A DNA stretch of 64,000 nucleotides from Croceimicrobium sp965279135. GTDB taxonomy: Bacteria; Bacteroidota; Bacteroidia; Flavobacteriales; Schleiferiaceae. The stretch lies in NCBI GenBank assembly GCA_965279135.1, contig OZ257133.1, positions 2,294,001 to 2,358,000 on the forward strand, read 5' to 3'. The notes under the pieces were generated by a model. The model did not search any database, had not been told where the DNA came from, and saw only the letters and a list, made by a program, of their open reading frames with translations. This document shows, one piece after another, positions 32,382-41,729 of this stretch. A program made the position numbers and the translations under genes. The number at the start of each line of letters is the position of its first letter. Position 1 is the stretch's first letter.

Positions 32382-33076
32382 TGACTAAGACTTTAGACGA
32401 TACAAAACAAAAGCACGCCGGGATCGTATTTCTGATCCTGGCGGCTTTATTTATAGCCTCCTTGATTACCTGTAATCTGGTGGCCAACAAATTCGTGACG
32501 GTCGACCTGGGATTCAAAACCTTTATCGTCTCGGCCGGGGTTATCCCCTATCCCCTAACCTTCCTGATCACTGATATTATGAGTGAGATCTATGGCCGGA
32601 AGAATACTACCATTGTTGTTTTTAGCGGTTTCTTCGCCTCACTACTGGTTCTGCTTATTCTCTATCTGGGTCATATCTTTCCGGCTATCAGTGATTCTCC
32701 GGTAAATGATGAACAGTTCGATTTAGTCTTCCAGAACTCCTGGAGGGTAATCTCGTCTAGCATGCTTGCCTATTTGGTTGCTCAATTCGTAGACGTGCGC
32801 ATCTTCCATGCAGTGAAAAGCAAGACCAATGGTAAATACCTATGGCTCCGCAATAATGTATCGACGATCTTTTCTCAATTGGTGGATACGGTTTTGGTTG
32901 TGAGCGTAATTTTCATTGGCATTAAAAGCTTTGAGGAAATTTTGCCTCTTATTGGCGATGGATGGCTCTTTAAAGCCCTGTTCGCCGCAGCCGACACCAT
33001 TATCATTTACCCTTTGGTATTCGGTATTCGCTCCTATTTTGACCTTAAGGTCAATGAGGAAATCAAGATATGGTAA
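32381..33076 (+). CDS. queuosine precursor transporter (VUT/YhhQ family)
   Basis: A 231-residue integral membrane protein with about six spans. The family signature is clear: IASLITCNLVANKFVTVDLG, SAGVIPYPLTFLITDIMSEI and YGRKNTTIV. YhhQ-type proteins import preQ0/preQ1 for the queuosine modification of tRNA. Starts on the stop of sppA and its own stop overlaps the next gene by seven bases. Confidence 0.88.
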   Translation: MTKTLDDTKQKHAGIVFLILAALFIASLITCNLVANKFVTVDLGFKTFIVSAGVIPYPLTFLITDIMSEIYGRKNTTIVVFSGFFASLLVLLILYLGHIFPAISDSPVNDEQFDLVFQNSWRVISSSMLAYLVAQFVDVRIFHAVKSKTNGKYLWLRNNVSTIFSQLVDTVLVVSVIFIGIKSFEEILPLIGDGWLFKALFAAADTIIIYPLVFGIRSYFDLKVNEEIKIW

Positions 33077-34014
33077 GTAAAACTGCTTTTTGGATTTTCA
33101 AGGTCAGCTTCCTGGGTTTGGCCTTCTACTTCCTCTATTTAAAATTGGTAGAAGTAGATTTTCAGAATCTGGATTGGCAATGGCAGCCGCAGAGCATTAT
33201 ATTCCTAATCATCTTCCTAATTGCCTGGTTTCTGAACCTGATTCTAGATGCCAAGGCCTGGCAGATCATCCAATCAATACTCCACCGGATTGATCTTAAA
33301 ACCGCTTTAAATCACAATCTTAAATGTTACGGACTAGCCTTTATATCTCCTGTTAATAGTGGTGAGATTGCCGGTCGGTATATCATCCAAGAGACTAAGG
33401 AGCATCGTAAAAAGGCACTATTTCTCACTTTCTGGACCCATGCACCAAAACTGAGTTCAAAAGCATTGATCAGTTTTCTCATTTTGATTTTCCTTTTCTG
33501 GAAGGCCGATCAACCAGCCATATATTCAATAGGGGCGCTTATTGCTACGCTCTTAGGCTTTTGGATCTACCTAAGATTGGAGCGTTTGATCAGCCTATTA
33601 CATCAGAAAGAAATCTGGAATCGCCCGATTAAAAACTATCTGGTAAAGGGCAAACCAGAGCTGCATCAAAAATTAGAGGTACTCACCCTTAACGGCTTAC
33701 GATTTTTACTATTTAGTAGCCAAATGGCCTTGATTCTAATGGCCTTTAAACCGGACCTTCTCACTTGGGAATTGTATTGGAGTATTCCCCTTTTTTACTT
33801 TGTTTCTGCGCTAGTGCCTAGCTATACCGGGATTGACTTCCTTATCAAAGGAACCCTGGCACTCTACTTTTTTGAAGTTTTCGAAACAGATGCCCTAAGC
33901 TTTGGGGTTGCGGGAACAGTGGTCTGGTTCTTCAATTGGGCGATGCCCGCAATTACCGGATTAAGCTTGTTGAAGAAAACTGAGCTGGCTCGCTTTAGGA
34001 AAAGGAAAGATTGA
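33070..34014 (+). CDS. flippase-like / lysylphosphatidylglycerol synthase-type membrane protein (UPF0104)
   Basis: A 314-residue protein with about eight hydrophobic segments. KLVEVDFQNLDWQWQPQSI at the start, NHNLKCYGLAFISPVNSGEIAGRY and FTFWTHAPKLSSKA-like phrases (here FLTFWTHAPKLSSKALISFL) are characteristic of the LPG_synthase_TM (PF03706) group. These proteins move or modify lipids, but many lone copies have no known role. Overlaps the upstream gene by seven bases and runs 20 bases into the convergent gene. Confidence 0.7.
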   Translation: MVSKTAFWIFKVSFLGLAFYFLYLKLVEVDFQNLDWQWQPQSIIFLIIFLIAWFLNLILDAKAWQIIQSILHRIDLKTALNHNLKCYGLAFISPVNSGEIAGRYIIQETKEHRKKALFLTFWTHAPKLSSKALISFLILIFLFWKADQPAIYSIGALIATLLGFWIYLRLERLISLLHQKEIWNRPIKNYLVKGKPELHQKLEVLTLNGLRFLLFSSQMALILMAFKPDLLTWELYWSIPLFYFVSALVPSYTGIDFLIKGTLALYFFEVFETDALSFGVAGTVVWFFNWAMPAITGLSLLKKTELARFRKRKD

Positions 34015-34801
34015 TTCGGTAGCCGGTACTTGCCCGAACATTGAATACCCTTCCTCCCTCAAAAATTAGATATTGACCACGAACACCCAAGAGGGTGGAT
34101 TCAATCTTTGGTTCTTTATCTAAATTGAAGGACTTCACTTTGGTGGGATATTCTTTAACCGGATAATCAATATGCCAAAGCCTATCGTCATCCGAATAAA
34201 ACTGACTTAGATCTCCTTGTAACTGGGTCTTCAATTCGTGTTTTTCATTCAAGAGGTCTACTTCTGGAATTTCATTCTTCAACATCCGTTGCCAGGGAGT
34301 CTTATCTCCCAAATGTTCCTTCATGGCCACTTCAATCAGGCCTGCTTGATACCGGTTCTCGGTCCTGGCAAAGACAATGGCCTGAGAAGCACCTTGATCT
34401 ATCCAGCGAGTAGGACGCTGACTTTCCCGAGTCACCCCCACTTTTAAAGCTCCACTATTGGCGAGATATACAAGATGAGGTTGCAATTGGTAGGATTTCT
34501 CAAACTCCAGATCACGATCCTCAATTCCTTCGTGGGCGCGACTTAGCTCTGGCCGAATAATGCTTTCTCCCGCTTGGGGAGCAGTAAAAAAACAGTTTTG
34601 GCAAAAACCCATGCGGTACAGTTGCTCGTAGCGATTACCGCAATTGGAACAATACTTCTCGTTCGCGAATTCTATTGTAATTTGCCGACCCAGGAGAAGT
34701 TGCATTTGGATAAAATCCTGATCGGTTTTGAGTAAATAATGAGCCTCGCCATTATCATCAAGCCATGCAGGCATTTTTTCAAGTGTTAGCGAAATATCCA
34801 T
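33995..34801 (-). CDS. DUF2797 family protein with zinc ribbon
   Basis: About 268 residues from the ATG at 34801 (starting MDISLTLEKMPAWL). A four-cysteine zinc ribbon is visible as CSNCGNRYEQLYRMGFCQNC, followed by HLVYLANSGALKVGVTRESQ, RPTRWIDQGASQAIVFARTE and a GIY-YIG-like LIEVAMKEHL segment. This is the DUF2797 family, which pairs a zinc ribbon with a GIY-YIG-like core; function unknown, nucleic-acid related by inference. An upstream in-frame extension would overlap the divergent GH3 gene and was rejected. Confidence 0.8.
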   Translation of the reverse strand: MDISLTLEKMPAWLDDNGEAHYLLKTDQDFIQMQLLLGRQITIEFANEKYCSNCGNRYEQLYRMGFCQNCFFTAPQAGESIIRPELSRAHEGIEDRDLEFEKSYQLQPHLVYLANSGALKVGVTRESQRPTRWIDQGASQAIVFARTENRYQAGLIEVAMKEHLGDKTPWQRMLKNEIPEVDLLNEKHELKTQLQGDLSQFYSDDDRLWHIDYPVKEYPTKVKSFNLDKEPKIESTLLGVRGQYLIFEGGRVFNVRASTGYRINLSFS

Positions 34802-34832
34802 ATACCAATTTGTTGCAAATCTAAACCTTCCT

Positions 34833-36347
34833 ATGAAGCTCGACCTGGTAAATTCTTTTTTAAGCTGGCGCATGAAGAAGCGTTTCCACCAATTGGAGCT
34901 CTTTAAGAAATACCCCTATGAGGTGCAGGCTGAAGTGCTGCAAAACCTGTTGGGGATTGCCGCAAATACAGAATGGGGCAAGAAATATGATTTTGCATCT
35001 ATTGATAGTGAAGAGGAATTTCGCAAACGGGTTCCACTTTCCCGCTATGAAGACATTGAGGCAGACATTAAGCGATTAAGAAAAGGAAAAGACAATATTT
35101 TTTGGCCAGGAGAAATTCGCTGGTTTGCTAAATCAAGTGGTACCACGAGCTCCAAGAGCAAGTTCCTACCGGTTAGCAGCGAGCATATCGAAGACTGCCA
35201 TTTCAAGGGCGGTAAAGATTTACTAAGTATTTACTGTAACCTCCATCCGGATACCCGAATTTTCAGCGGAATGAACCTCCGTTTGGGTGGGAGTACTTTC
35301 ATCGATAATGAAGAAATAAACTCCTATTATGGTGATGTATCAGCAATCATCATTGAGAACCTACCATTTTGGGTGGAAATGCGCAGTACGCCCAACAATA
35401 AGATTTCCCTAATGTCGGAATGGGAGGCGAAGATTGAGGCTATGTCAACTACCTCCATGCGGGAAGATGTAACTTCCCTGGCCGGTGTGCCCTCTTGGAT
35501 GATGGTGCTTTTGCAGAGGGTCCTTGACATTAGTGGTAAAAAGAGGATTATCGATGTTTGGCCTAACCTGGAACTGTACATGCACGGCGGGGTGAATTTT
35601 GACCCCTATCGCAGTCAGTTCGAAGACATCATAGGCGCAAACATTAATTATCTGGAAACCTATAATGCCTCCGAAGGATTTTTCGGCATCCAGGATTTGG
35701 AGGTGCCCGGTCAAATGCTCTTGATGTTAGACTATGGTATCTATTACGAGTTTATCCCTATGGATGAATTTGATGATACTGCCTCTAAAACTGTGAGCCT
35801 ATCTGAAGTAGAATTGAATAAAAACTACGCTGTCGTTATTTCCACTAATGCTGGACTGTGGCGATACCTGATCGGAGATACCATCCGTTTCACTTCTAAA
35901 CTACCCTATCGATTCCATATTACCGGAAGAACGAAACATTTCATCAACGTTTTTGGAGAAGAACTGATCATTGAAAATGCGGAAACCGCCCTAACCGACG
36001 TTTGCTTAAAAACCGAAAGTCGGGTACATGAATACACCGCCGCCCCAGTTTTTATGAAACGTCAGGAAAGTGGTGCCCATCAATGGTTGATAGAGTTTGA
36101 AAAAGAACCTGCTGATTTGAAACAGTTTGCTGCACTTCTGGATGAAAGACTTTGTGAATTGAACAGCGATTATGAAGCTAAAAGGCACAAAGGGATGGCC
36201 TTGAGACCTCTTGAGCTTATCGTCGCTCAAAAAGGTTTATTCTATAATTGGCTGAAGGAAAAAGGAAAATTGGGTGGACAAAATAAGGTTCCTCGTCTAA
36301 GTAATCAGCGCAAGCATATTGAAGAACTTCTAGCCTTACAAAAATGA
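34833..36347 (+). CDS. GH3-like acyl-acid amido synthetase
   Basis: A 504-residue member of the ANL-like GH3 superfamily, named for plant auxin-amido synthetases. Visible motifs: WFAKSSGTTSSKSKFLPVS (ATP P-loop, with SSGTTS), YNASEGFFGIQD, LWRYLIGDTIRFTS and FHITGRTKHFINVFGEEL (adenylate and hinge motifs). These enzymes adenylate a carboxylic acid and join it to an amine, usually an amino acid. Acid and amine are unknown in Bacteroidota. The stop overlaps the next gene by four bases. Confidence 0.88.
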   Translation: MKLDLVNSFLSWRMKKRFHQLELFKKYPYEVQAEVLQNLLGIAANTEWGKKYDFASIDSEEEFRKRVPLSRYEDIEADIKRLRKGKDNIFWPGEIRWFAKSSGTTSSKSKFLPVSSEHIEDCHFKGGKDLLSIYCNLHPDTRIFSGMNLRLGGSTFIDNEEINSYYGDVSAIIIENLPFWVEMRSTPNNKISLMSEWEAKIEAMSTTSMREDVTSLAGVPSWMMVLLQRVLDISGKKRIIDVWPNLELYMHGGVNFDPYRSQFEDIIGANINYLETYNASEGFFGIQDLEVPGQMLLMLDYGIYYEFIPMDEFDDTASKTVSLSEVELNKNYAVVISTNAGLWRYLIGDTIRFTSKLPYRFHITGRTKHFINVFGEELIIENAETALTDVCLKTESRVHEYTAAPVFMKRQESGAHQWLIEFEKEPADLKQFAALLDERLCELNSDYEAKRHKGMALRPLELIVAQKGLFYNWLKEKGKLGGQNKVPRLSNQRKHIEELLALQK

Positions 36348-37159
36348 GGCTCTGGCTATTTTTACTCATATTGAGCATTGTCCTGCCTATCTCGGGGCAA
36401 GGGCTTGAGGCCACAAAGAGCATAAAGATCCCCTCTGCCGATCGGGTTGAAATGGATCAGTTTGGAAACATTTATCTGATCAAAGGGCAGGAACTACAAA
36501 AACTAAATCCGGAAGGTAAGTTCGAAGCTTCCTATAGCGATCCTATCCAGGGAGATATTTCCCGATTGGATTTACTCAACCCAATGAATCCCTTGATCTA
36601 CTTCCAAAACTCCAATCTATTACGAGTTCTGGATAACCGGCTTAATCAGAATCGCGAACACAATCTCTCCTTCTATTTTCAGGACCCCCAGAACATAGCT
36701 GCCGCTGATGAAACCAGTATCTGGCTCTACGATCAAAACAGCGACCGAATGATCAATTTCGATCTCAACGGCTTAGAAATCCGCAATCAAAGTCCGATCA
36801 TTAGTCAAATTATCGGTGAAGACGAAAACCGGGTCTTAAACTTCAAATCCGGTTTTGATCAGTTAATTCTGCACGTTTCGGAAATGGAACAGGAGTCGCT
36901 GCTCGTTTTTGATGCCCAGGGTGCTTTTGAGAAAAAGATTAAGCTCCCCTTCAAATTGAAATCATGGCATTACCACAATCAAGAAATGCTGGTGCTCTAT
37001 GAAAACAACAGTTTGCAGGTGCATCGTCTGGCTGGTGAATCTTCCACCCTCATAATCAACCCCTTAAATGAAAGTCAGGAAGTATTTTTCTTCCCTCCTA
37101 AAATCTACATTCAACGCGATCGACAACTAAATCAATACCTTTTGACAGATGGCCAATAA
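36344..37159 (+). CDS. secreted hypothetical protein, propeller-like
   Basis: A 271-residue protein with a signal peptide (about 1-19, ending PISGQG). The rest contains repeated strand patterns of 40-45 residues (RVEMDQFGNIYLIKGQELQK, NIAAADETSIWLYDQNSDRM), suggesting a six-bladed-like beta-propeller similar to NHL or 6-phosphogluconolactonase-type repeats. No catalytic residues recognised. Start overlaps the GH3 gene by four bases, so it is co-translated with it. Confidence 0.7.
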   Translation: MRLWLFLLILSIVLPISGQGLEATKSIKIPSADRVEMDQFGNIYLIKGQELQKLNPEGKFEASYSDPIQGDISRLDLLNPMNPLIYFQNSNLLRVLDNRLNQNREHNLSFYFQDPQNIAAADETSIWLYDQNSDRMINFDLNGLEIRNQSPIISQIIGEDENRVLNFKSGFDQLILHVSEMEQESLLVFDAQGAFEKKIKLPFKLKSWHYHNQEMLVLYENNSLQVHRLAGESSTLIINPLNESQEVFFFPPKIYIQRDRQLNQYLLTDGQ

Positions 37160-37186
37160 TGGTCTCAAATGGGGCTAAAAGTTGTT

Positions 37187-37194
37187 AGATTTGT
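37187..37194 (+). promoter_or_regulatory. candidate -7 box for the second deoxynucleoside kinase
   Basis: TAGATTTG fits TAnnTTTG exactly and lies 21 bases upstream of the ATG at 37216. I do not see a good TTTG at -33, so this is a weak call. Confidence 0.4.
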
Positions 37195-37215
37195 GTGCTT
37201 TAAAAATCAGCAATT

Positions 37216-37830
37216 ATGCATATTGCCGTTTCCGGAAACATCGGATCAGGAAAAACCACCCTTACGCGTTTACTCGCAAAACACTATAAGTGGACCCCCC
37301 ATTTTGAAGACGTGGAGGACAATCCCTATCTGGATGATTTCTATCGTGAAATGCAGCGCTGGTCCTTTAATCTGCAGATCTATTTCCTAAATAGCCGCTT
37401 CAATCAGGTAAAGGAAATCCGGGAAGGAAGTCGTGATATTATTCAGGATCGCACCATTTATGAGGACGCCCATATTTTTGCTCCCAATCTGCACGCAATG
37501 GGTTTAATGCCTAGTCGCGACTTTGAGAATTACATTTCTCTCTTTGAATTGATGGAATCCTTTGTTGAGTCTCCAGACCTTTTGATTTACCTCCGGGCCT
37601 CCATCCCCACATTGGTGGATCAAATCCAGAAACGTGGAAGGGATTACGAGAACAATATCCGTATTGATTACCTCAACCGATTAAACGAGCGTTATGAGGC
37701 CTGGATTTCAGGTTATGATAAAGGGAAATTACTCATCATTAATGTAGATGAAAACAATTTTGCCAACGACCCAGAAGACTTAGGAAAGATCATCACCAAT
37801 ATCGATGCTGAACTGAACGGACTCTTCTAA
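37216..37830 (+). CDS. deoxynucleoside kinase (second copy)
   Basis: A 204-residue deoxynucleoside kinase, same family as 29468-30064 but clearly divergent. P-loop AVSGNIGSGKTTLTR, the acidic HFEDVEDNPYLDDFY segment, DRTIYEDAHIFAPN (D/E-R-x in place of ERS) and YLRASIPTLVDQIQKRGRDY lid region. It phosphorylates deoxynucleosides in salvage; which base each copy prefers cannot be told. Transcribed alone, ending at a strong terminator. Confidence 0.88.
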   Translation: MHIAVSGNIGSGKTTLTRLLAKHYKWTPHFEDVEDNPYLDDFYREMQRWSFNLQIYFLNSRFNQVKEIREGSRDIIQDRTIYEDAHIFAPNLHAMGLMPSRDFENYISLFELMESFVESPDLLIYLRASIPTLVDQIQKRGRDYENNIRIDYLNRLNERYEAWISGYDKGKLLIINVDENNFANDPEDLGKIITNIDAELNGLF

Positions 37831-37847
37831 TTCAGAATAAAAAGATC

Positions 37848-37886
37848 AAAAAAACCCGTCTACCGATTTCGATAGACGGGTTTTTT
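37848..37886. terminator. bidirectional terminator between kinase and pyrophosphatase genes
   Basis: Hairpin AACCCGTCTA-CCGATTTCGA-TAGACGGGTT with a run of A before and six T after, serving both convergent genes. Confidence 0.85.
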
Positions 37887-37901
37887 AATGCTATTAATTG
37901 T

Positions 37902-40433
37902 TTAGCCCCTCCAGATTAAGGAAGCGCTAATCTTATCCTGAGCAACAACTCTTACCTCAAGCTCCGCAGACATTGCATTACCATTTAAACGCAAGATCGC
38001 CGGACCGCTGTAAGACTGATCCTCTGTACGATGTAGTTCCTCTGCAAATACCAAAACTTCACTGGCTTCGCTTTGTATCGTCTTAGCCATATCGTCGTTA
38101 TCCAATTGCATTTGGAAGCTTACGATGGTCTCTTCTACCGGGAAATCAAAACGGAAAGCCTGAATATTGATGTTTCCATCATAATGCTCAGGACCATCTA
38201 ATTCCATCATACCGGCATCCATAGACTGCACTGAAATCACCTCACCGGTCATAGCTACGATAGCCTCACGATCCAAGCTTTCAAGCTCGGCATGACCAGC
38301 ACCGCCACCTACGTGAATATGTGGAGCAATGACCAGGGAAACGATAGACATCAATTTAATAAGGATGTTCATGGAAGGACCAGAAGTATCTTTAAAGGGA
38401 TCACCAACGGTATCTCCGGTTACGGAAGCCTTGTGCGCATCAGATCCTTTGTACTCCATCTTACCGTCAATTTCTACTCCGGCTTCGAATGATTTTTTAG
38501 CATTATCCCAGGCACCACCAGCGTTATTTTGGAAGATTCCCATTAATACACCACTAACGGTAACCCCTGCAAGAAGGCCACCTAGCATTTCTGCAGAGGA
38601 AGTTCCTTCAAATACACCATCAAAACCAAATCCAACTAATACCGGAGTGATCAATGCAATTGCTCCAGGAAGCATCATCTCACGGATCGAAGCATTGGTA
38701 GAAATCTCCACACACTTCTCATACTCCGGCTCAGCTTTGTATTCCATAATTCCTGGAATCTCTTTAAACTGACGACGCACCTCGTGTACCATAGCCATAG
38801 CTGCACGACCTACCGCAGAGATAGCCAATGAGGAGAAGATAAATGGAATCATTCCCCCGATGAATAGCATGGCTAATACTGGGGCTTTATAGATATCAAT
38901 AGAGTCAATTCCGGCAATTCCTACGAAGGCCGCAAATAGGGCCAAAGCAGTTAGAGCAGCCGATGCAATGGCAAAACCTTTACCGGTTGCTGCCGTAGTG
39001 TTTCCTACCGCATCAAGATTGTCGGTACGTCCACGAACCTCCTCTGGCAAACCACTCATTTCGGCGATACCACCGGCATTATCTGCAATTGGTCCAAAGG
39101 CATCAATAGCCAACTGCATTGCGGTAGTGGCCATCATACCGGCAGCAGCAATGGCTACACCATATAAGCCGGCGAACGTATAAGATGCTACGATACCAGC
39201 AGCAAGAATGATAATAGGGATTACAGTAGACTGCATACCCATTGCTAATCCACCGATGATGTTAGTCGCATGACCAGTGGAAGACTGTTGTACAATAGAG
39301 TTAACCGGCTTCTTGCCCATGGCAGTGTAGAACTCGGTTACCCAACTCATTAAAGCACCTACAATCGAACCTACGAGAATGGAATAGAAAACGTCCATAG
39401 CTCCAAATTCAAAACCACGTAGATTCATGGTTTCAGGAAGCATCCATAAACTCAATGGCAAGGAGGCAATAACCACTAGAATAATAGAAGACCAGTTCCC
39501 AATGTTTAGGGCTTGCTGTACAGAGCTATTCTCATTACCAATACGAACGAACAACATGGAGATGATAGAGAAAATCAAACCGAGGCCGGCGATGATCATT
39601 GGTAAAAGAATTGGCGCCATACCGCCAAACTCATCTGCACTATTAATCTCCTGACCCAATACCATGGTCGCTAGAATGGTGGCTACGTAAGAACCAAAAA
39701 GGTCTGCACCCATACCGGCAACATCACCAACATTATCTCCTACATTATCCGCAATAGTTGCTGGGTTACGAGGATCATCTTCAGGAATACCTGCTTCAAC
39801 TTTTCCTACCAGGTCGGCACCAACATCAGCTGCCTTAGTATAAATACCACCACCCACACGAGCGAAAAGAGCAATGGACTCTGCTCCCAGGGAGAAGCCA
39901 GCTAATACCTCGATGGCCGTTTTCATTTCGCCTCCGGTAATTGCTGCACCTTCGGGAACAAACATATTGTAGAACACGATAAATAAACTACCTAAGCCTA
40001 GTACCGCAAGACCAGCTACACCTAGTCCCATTACCGATCCACCGGTAAAGGATACCTTAAGGGCAGAAACTAAACTGGTACGAGCTGCTTCGGTAGTACG
40101 AACGTTTGCTTTAGTTGCAATGCGCATTCCGATATAACCAGCCAAGGCTGACAATACTGCACCAATTACAAAAGCTCCAGCGATAATAGGATGTGAGTGC
40201 TCCACCATAGTTCCGGAGAAACCCAATAAAATGCCTGCAATAATCACGAAGTAACTCATGATTTTCCACTCTGCTTTAAGGAAAGACATCGCGCCATCTG
40301 CGATGTGACCAGCCAGCTCGGTCATCTTTTGGTCGCCAGAGCTTTGCTTACTTACCCAGGCAGACTTTGCTAACATGATCAGGATTCCGATAATTCCTAA
40401 AGCCGGAACCACATACATTAACCAGTCGTTCAT
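37902..40433 (-). CDS. hppA: membrane-bound, K+-dependent, ion-pumping pyrophosphatase with C-terminal extension
   Basis: An 843-residue protein with about 16 membrane spans. It couples pyrophosphate hydrolysis to Na+ or H+ export. Substrate-site motifs are intact: DVGADLVGKVEAGIPEDDPR, ADNVGDNVGDVAGMGADLFG and TGDTVGDPFKDTSGPSMN. The segment NTTAATGKG has Ala where K+-independent enzymes have Lys, which indicates the K+-dependent class (Na+-pumping or Na+/H+ type in this phylum). After the last span (IAPHIH, about residue 707) an extra acidic tail of about 135 residues is present, containing a DFPVEETIVSFQMQLDNDD segment, absent from standard enzymes. Confidence 0.9.
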   Translation of the reverse strand: MNDWLMYVVPALGIIGILIMLAKSAWVSKQSSGDQKMTELAGHIADGAMSFLKAEWKIMSYFVIIAGILLGFSGTMVEHSHPIIAGAFVIGAVLSALAGYIGMRIATKANVRTTEAARTSLVSALKVSFTGGSVMGLGVAGLAVLGLGSLFIVFYNMFVPEGAAITGGEMKTAIEVLAGFSLGAESIALFARVGGGIYTKAADVGADLVGKVEAGIPEDDPRNPATIADNVGDNVGDVAGMGADLFGSYVATILATMVLGQEINSADEFGGMAPILLPMIIAGLGLIFSIISMLFVRIGNENSSVQQALNIGNWSSIILVVIASLPLSLWMLPETMNLRGFEFGAMDVFYSILVGSIVGALMSWVTEFYTAMGKKPVNSIVQQSSTGHATNIIGGLAMGMQSTVIPIIILAAGIVASYTFAGLYGVAIAAAGMMATTAMQLAIDAFGPIADNAGGIAEMSGLPEEVRGRTDNLDAVGNTTAATGKGFAIASAALTALALFAAFVGIAGIDSIDIYKAPVLAMLFIGGMIPFIFSSLAISAVGRAAMAMVHEVRRQFKEIPGIMEYKAEPEYEKCVEISTNASIREMMLPGAIALITPVLVGFGFDGVFEGTSSAEMLGGLLAGVTVSGVLMGIFQNNAGGAWDNAKKSFEAGVEIDGKMEYKGSDAHKASVTGDTVGDPFKDTSGPSMNILIKLMSIVSLVIAPHIHVGGGAGHAELESLDREAIVAMTGEVISVQSMDAGMMELDGPEHYDGNINIQAFRFDFPVEETIVSFQMQLDNDDMAKTIQSEASEVLVFAEELHRTEDQSYSGPAILRLNGNAMSAELEVRVVAQDKISASLIWRG

Positions 40434-40471
40434 AACGTGTTTTGATTGATTTGTGAATTAATTAAGGGGCG

Positions 40472-40502
40472 CAAAAGTAGTTTAAAAAGCCTATCCCCCA
40501 AA
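40472..40502 (-). promoter_or_regulatory. Bacteroidota promoter of the pyrophosphatase gene
   Basis: Minus strand TTTG (40499-40502), 19 bases, TACTTTTG (40472-40479), a perfect -7 box 38 bases upstream of the ATG. Confidence 0.7.
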
Positions 40503-40580
40503 AAGCTTAGGGGCTGATGCTGAGGCATCAATAGTAAAAAACCAAAAACTAAACTTTCTAGCCTTGAAAAATGACTTTAT

Positions 40581-41564
40581 TTAATCTTTGTATAATACCT
40601 TCTTAACTGCTGCAACAATGCGACCGGCGTTTGGAAGAAACTCCTCAACTAAGGTAGGAGCATAAGCCATCGGGGTATCCGCAGTATTAATTCTTAGAAT
40701 AGGAGCATCAAGATAATCGAAGGCGTGTTGTTGGCAATGCGCAATAATCTCAGTGGAAATGTTTCCGAGTGGCCAGGCTTCCTCAACAATCACCATTCGG
40801 TTGGTACGCTTCAAGGAGTTTACTACCGCATCATAATCTATTGGTCGAACGGTGCGCAAATCGATGATCTCGCACTCGATACCTTCCTTACTTAATTCTT
40901 CAGCGGCCTTGTCTGCTTCTTTTATGATCTTGCCAAAGGATACGATGGTTACGTCTGATCCCTCACGACGAGTAGATGCCTTACCCAATTCAATAAGATA
41001 CTCCTCTTCCGGAACCTCAGCTTTATCACCATACATCTGCTCGCTTTCCATGAAGATAACCGGATCATCATCACGAATAGCAGACTTTAAAAGTCCTTTT
41101 GCATCATAAGGATTACTGGGTACTACAACCTTAAGTCCCGGTGTATTTGCGTACCAGCTCTCAAAAGCCTGACTGTGGGTTGCACCTAACTGCCCGGCTG
41201 AAGCGGTAGGTCCACGAAAAACGATAGGCACGTTTAATTGACCACCACTCATTTGGTACATCTTAGCCGCATTATTGATGATCTGATCAATAGCTACCAT
41301 CGAGAAGTTGAAGGTCATAAACTCAACAATCGGACGAAGCCCGTTCATCGCTGAGCCTACACCGATTCCTGCAAATCCTAATTCGGCAATAGGAGTATCC
41401 AAAACCCGCTTGGGGCCAAATTCATCCAGCATGCCTTTGGATGCTTTATATGCACCATTATACTCTGCGACTTCCTCTCCCATGAGGTATACGCGCTCAT
41501 CGCGACGCATCTCCTCACTCATAGCTTCGGCTATTGCCTCTCTGAATTGTATTACTCTTGCCAT
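40581..41564 (-). CDS. pdhB: pyruvate dehydrogenase E1 component, beta subunit
   Basis: A 327-residue transketolase-like subunit. With the alpha subunit and thiamine diphosphate it decarboxylates pyruvate and passes acetyl to E2. Motifs: YLMGEEVAEYNGAYKASKGM, LDTPIAELGFAGIGVGSAMNGLRPIVEFMTFNF and the later RREGSDVTIVSFGKIIKEA; the thiamine-contacting Glu is in MGEEVAEYNGAYK. No alpha-subunit gene is adjacent, so the subunits are split in this genome. It could formally be a branched-chain dehydrogenase subunit, but the pattern is the PdhB one. Confidence 0.88.
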   Translation of the reverse strand: MARVIQFREAIAEAMSEEMRRDERVYLMGEEVAEYNGAYKASKGMLDEFGPKRVLDTPIAELGFAGIGVGSAMNGLRPIVEFMTFNFSMVAIDQIINNAAKMYQMSGGQLNVPIVFRGPTASAGQLGATHSQAFESWYANTPGLKVVVPSNPYDAKGLLKSAIRDDDPVIFMESEQMYGDKAEVPEEEYLIELGKASTRREGSDVTIVSFGKIIKEADKAAEELSKEGIECEIIDLRTVRPIDYDAVVNSLKRTNRMVIVEEAWPLGNISTEIIAHCQQHAFDYLDAPILRINTADTPMAYAPTLVEEFLPNAGRIVAAVKKVLYKD

Positions 41565-41583
41565 CCTAGTGAATTTGCAGCGC

Positions 41584-41591
41584 CAAAAGTA
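41584..41591 (-). promoter_or_regulatory. -7 box of pdhB
   Basis: TACTTTTG on the minus strand, 19 bases upstream of the ATG at 41564. The -33 element is not convincing. Confidence 0.55.
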
Positions 41592-41663
41592 CTAATTGTG
41601 GCAATACGAATAGCCCACTTTGGAGGCAAAGCAGAAAAGCTAATTAGTATGCATGCATAATAT

Positions 41664-41694
41664 TTTGCGTACCGCCATTTTTGGGTTATTTTCG
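41664..41694 (+). promoter_or_regulatory. promoter of etfB-etfA
   Basis: TTTG (41664-41667), 19 bases, TATTTTCG (41687-41694), one base off the TAnnTTTG consensus; 35 bases upstream of the etfB ATG. Confidence 0.5.
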
Positions 41695-41729
41695 CGCCAT
41701 AGACAAATCACTTCTCACAAAAACAATAT

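Noticed and set aside
34802..34873. Longer N-terminus for the DUF2797 protein
   Set aside because: It would overlap the divergent GH3 gene; the ATG at 34801 begins a natural N-terminus.
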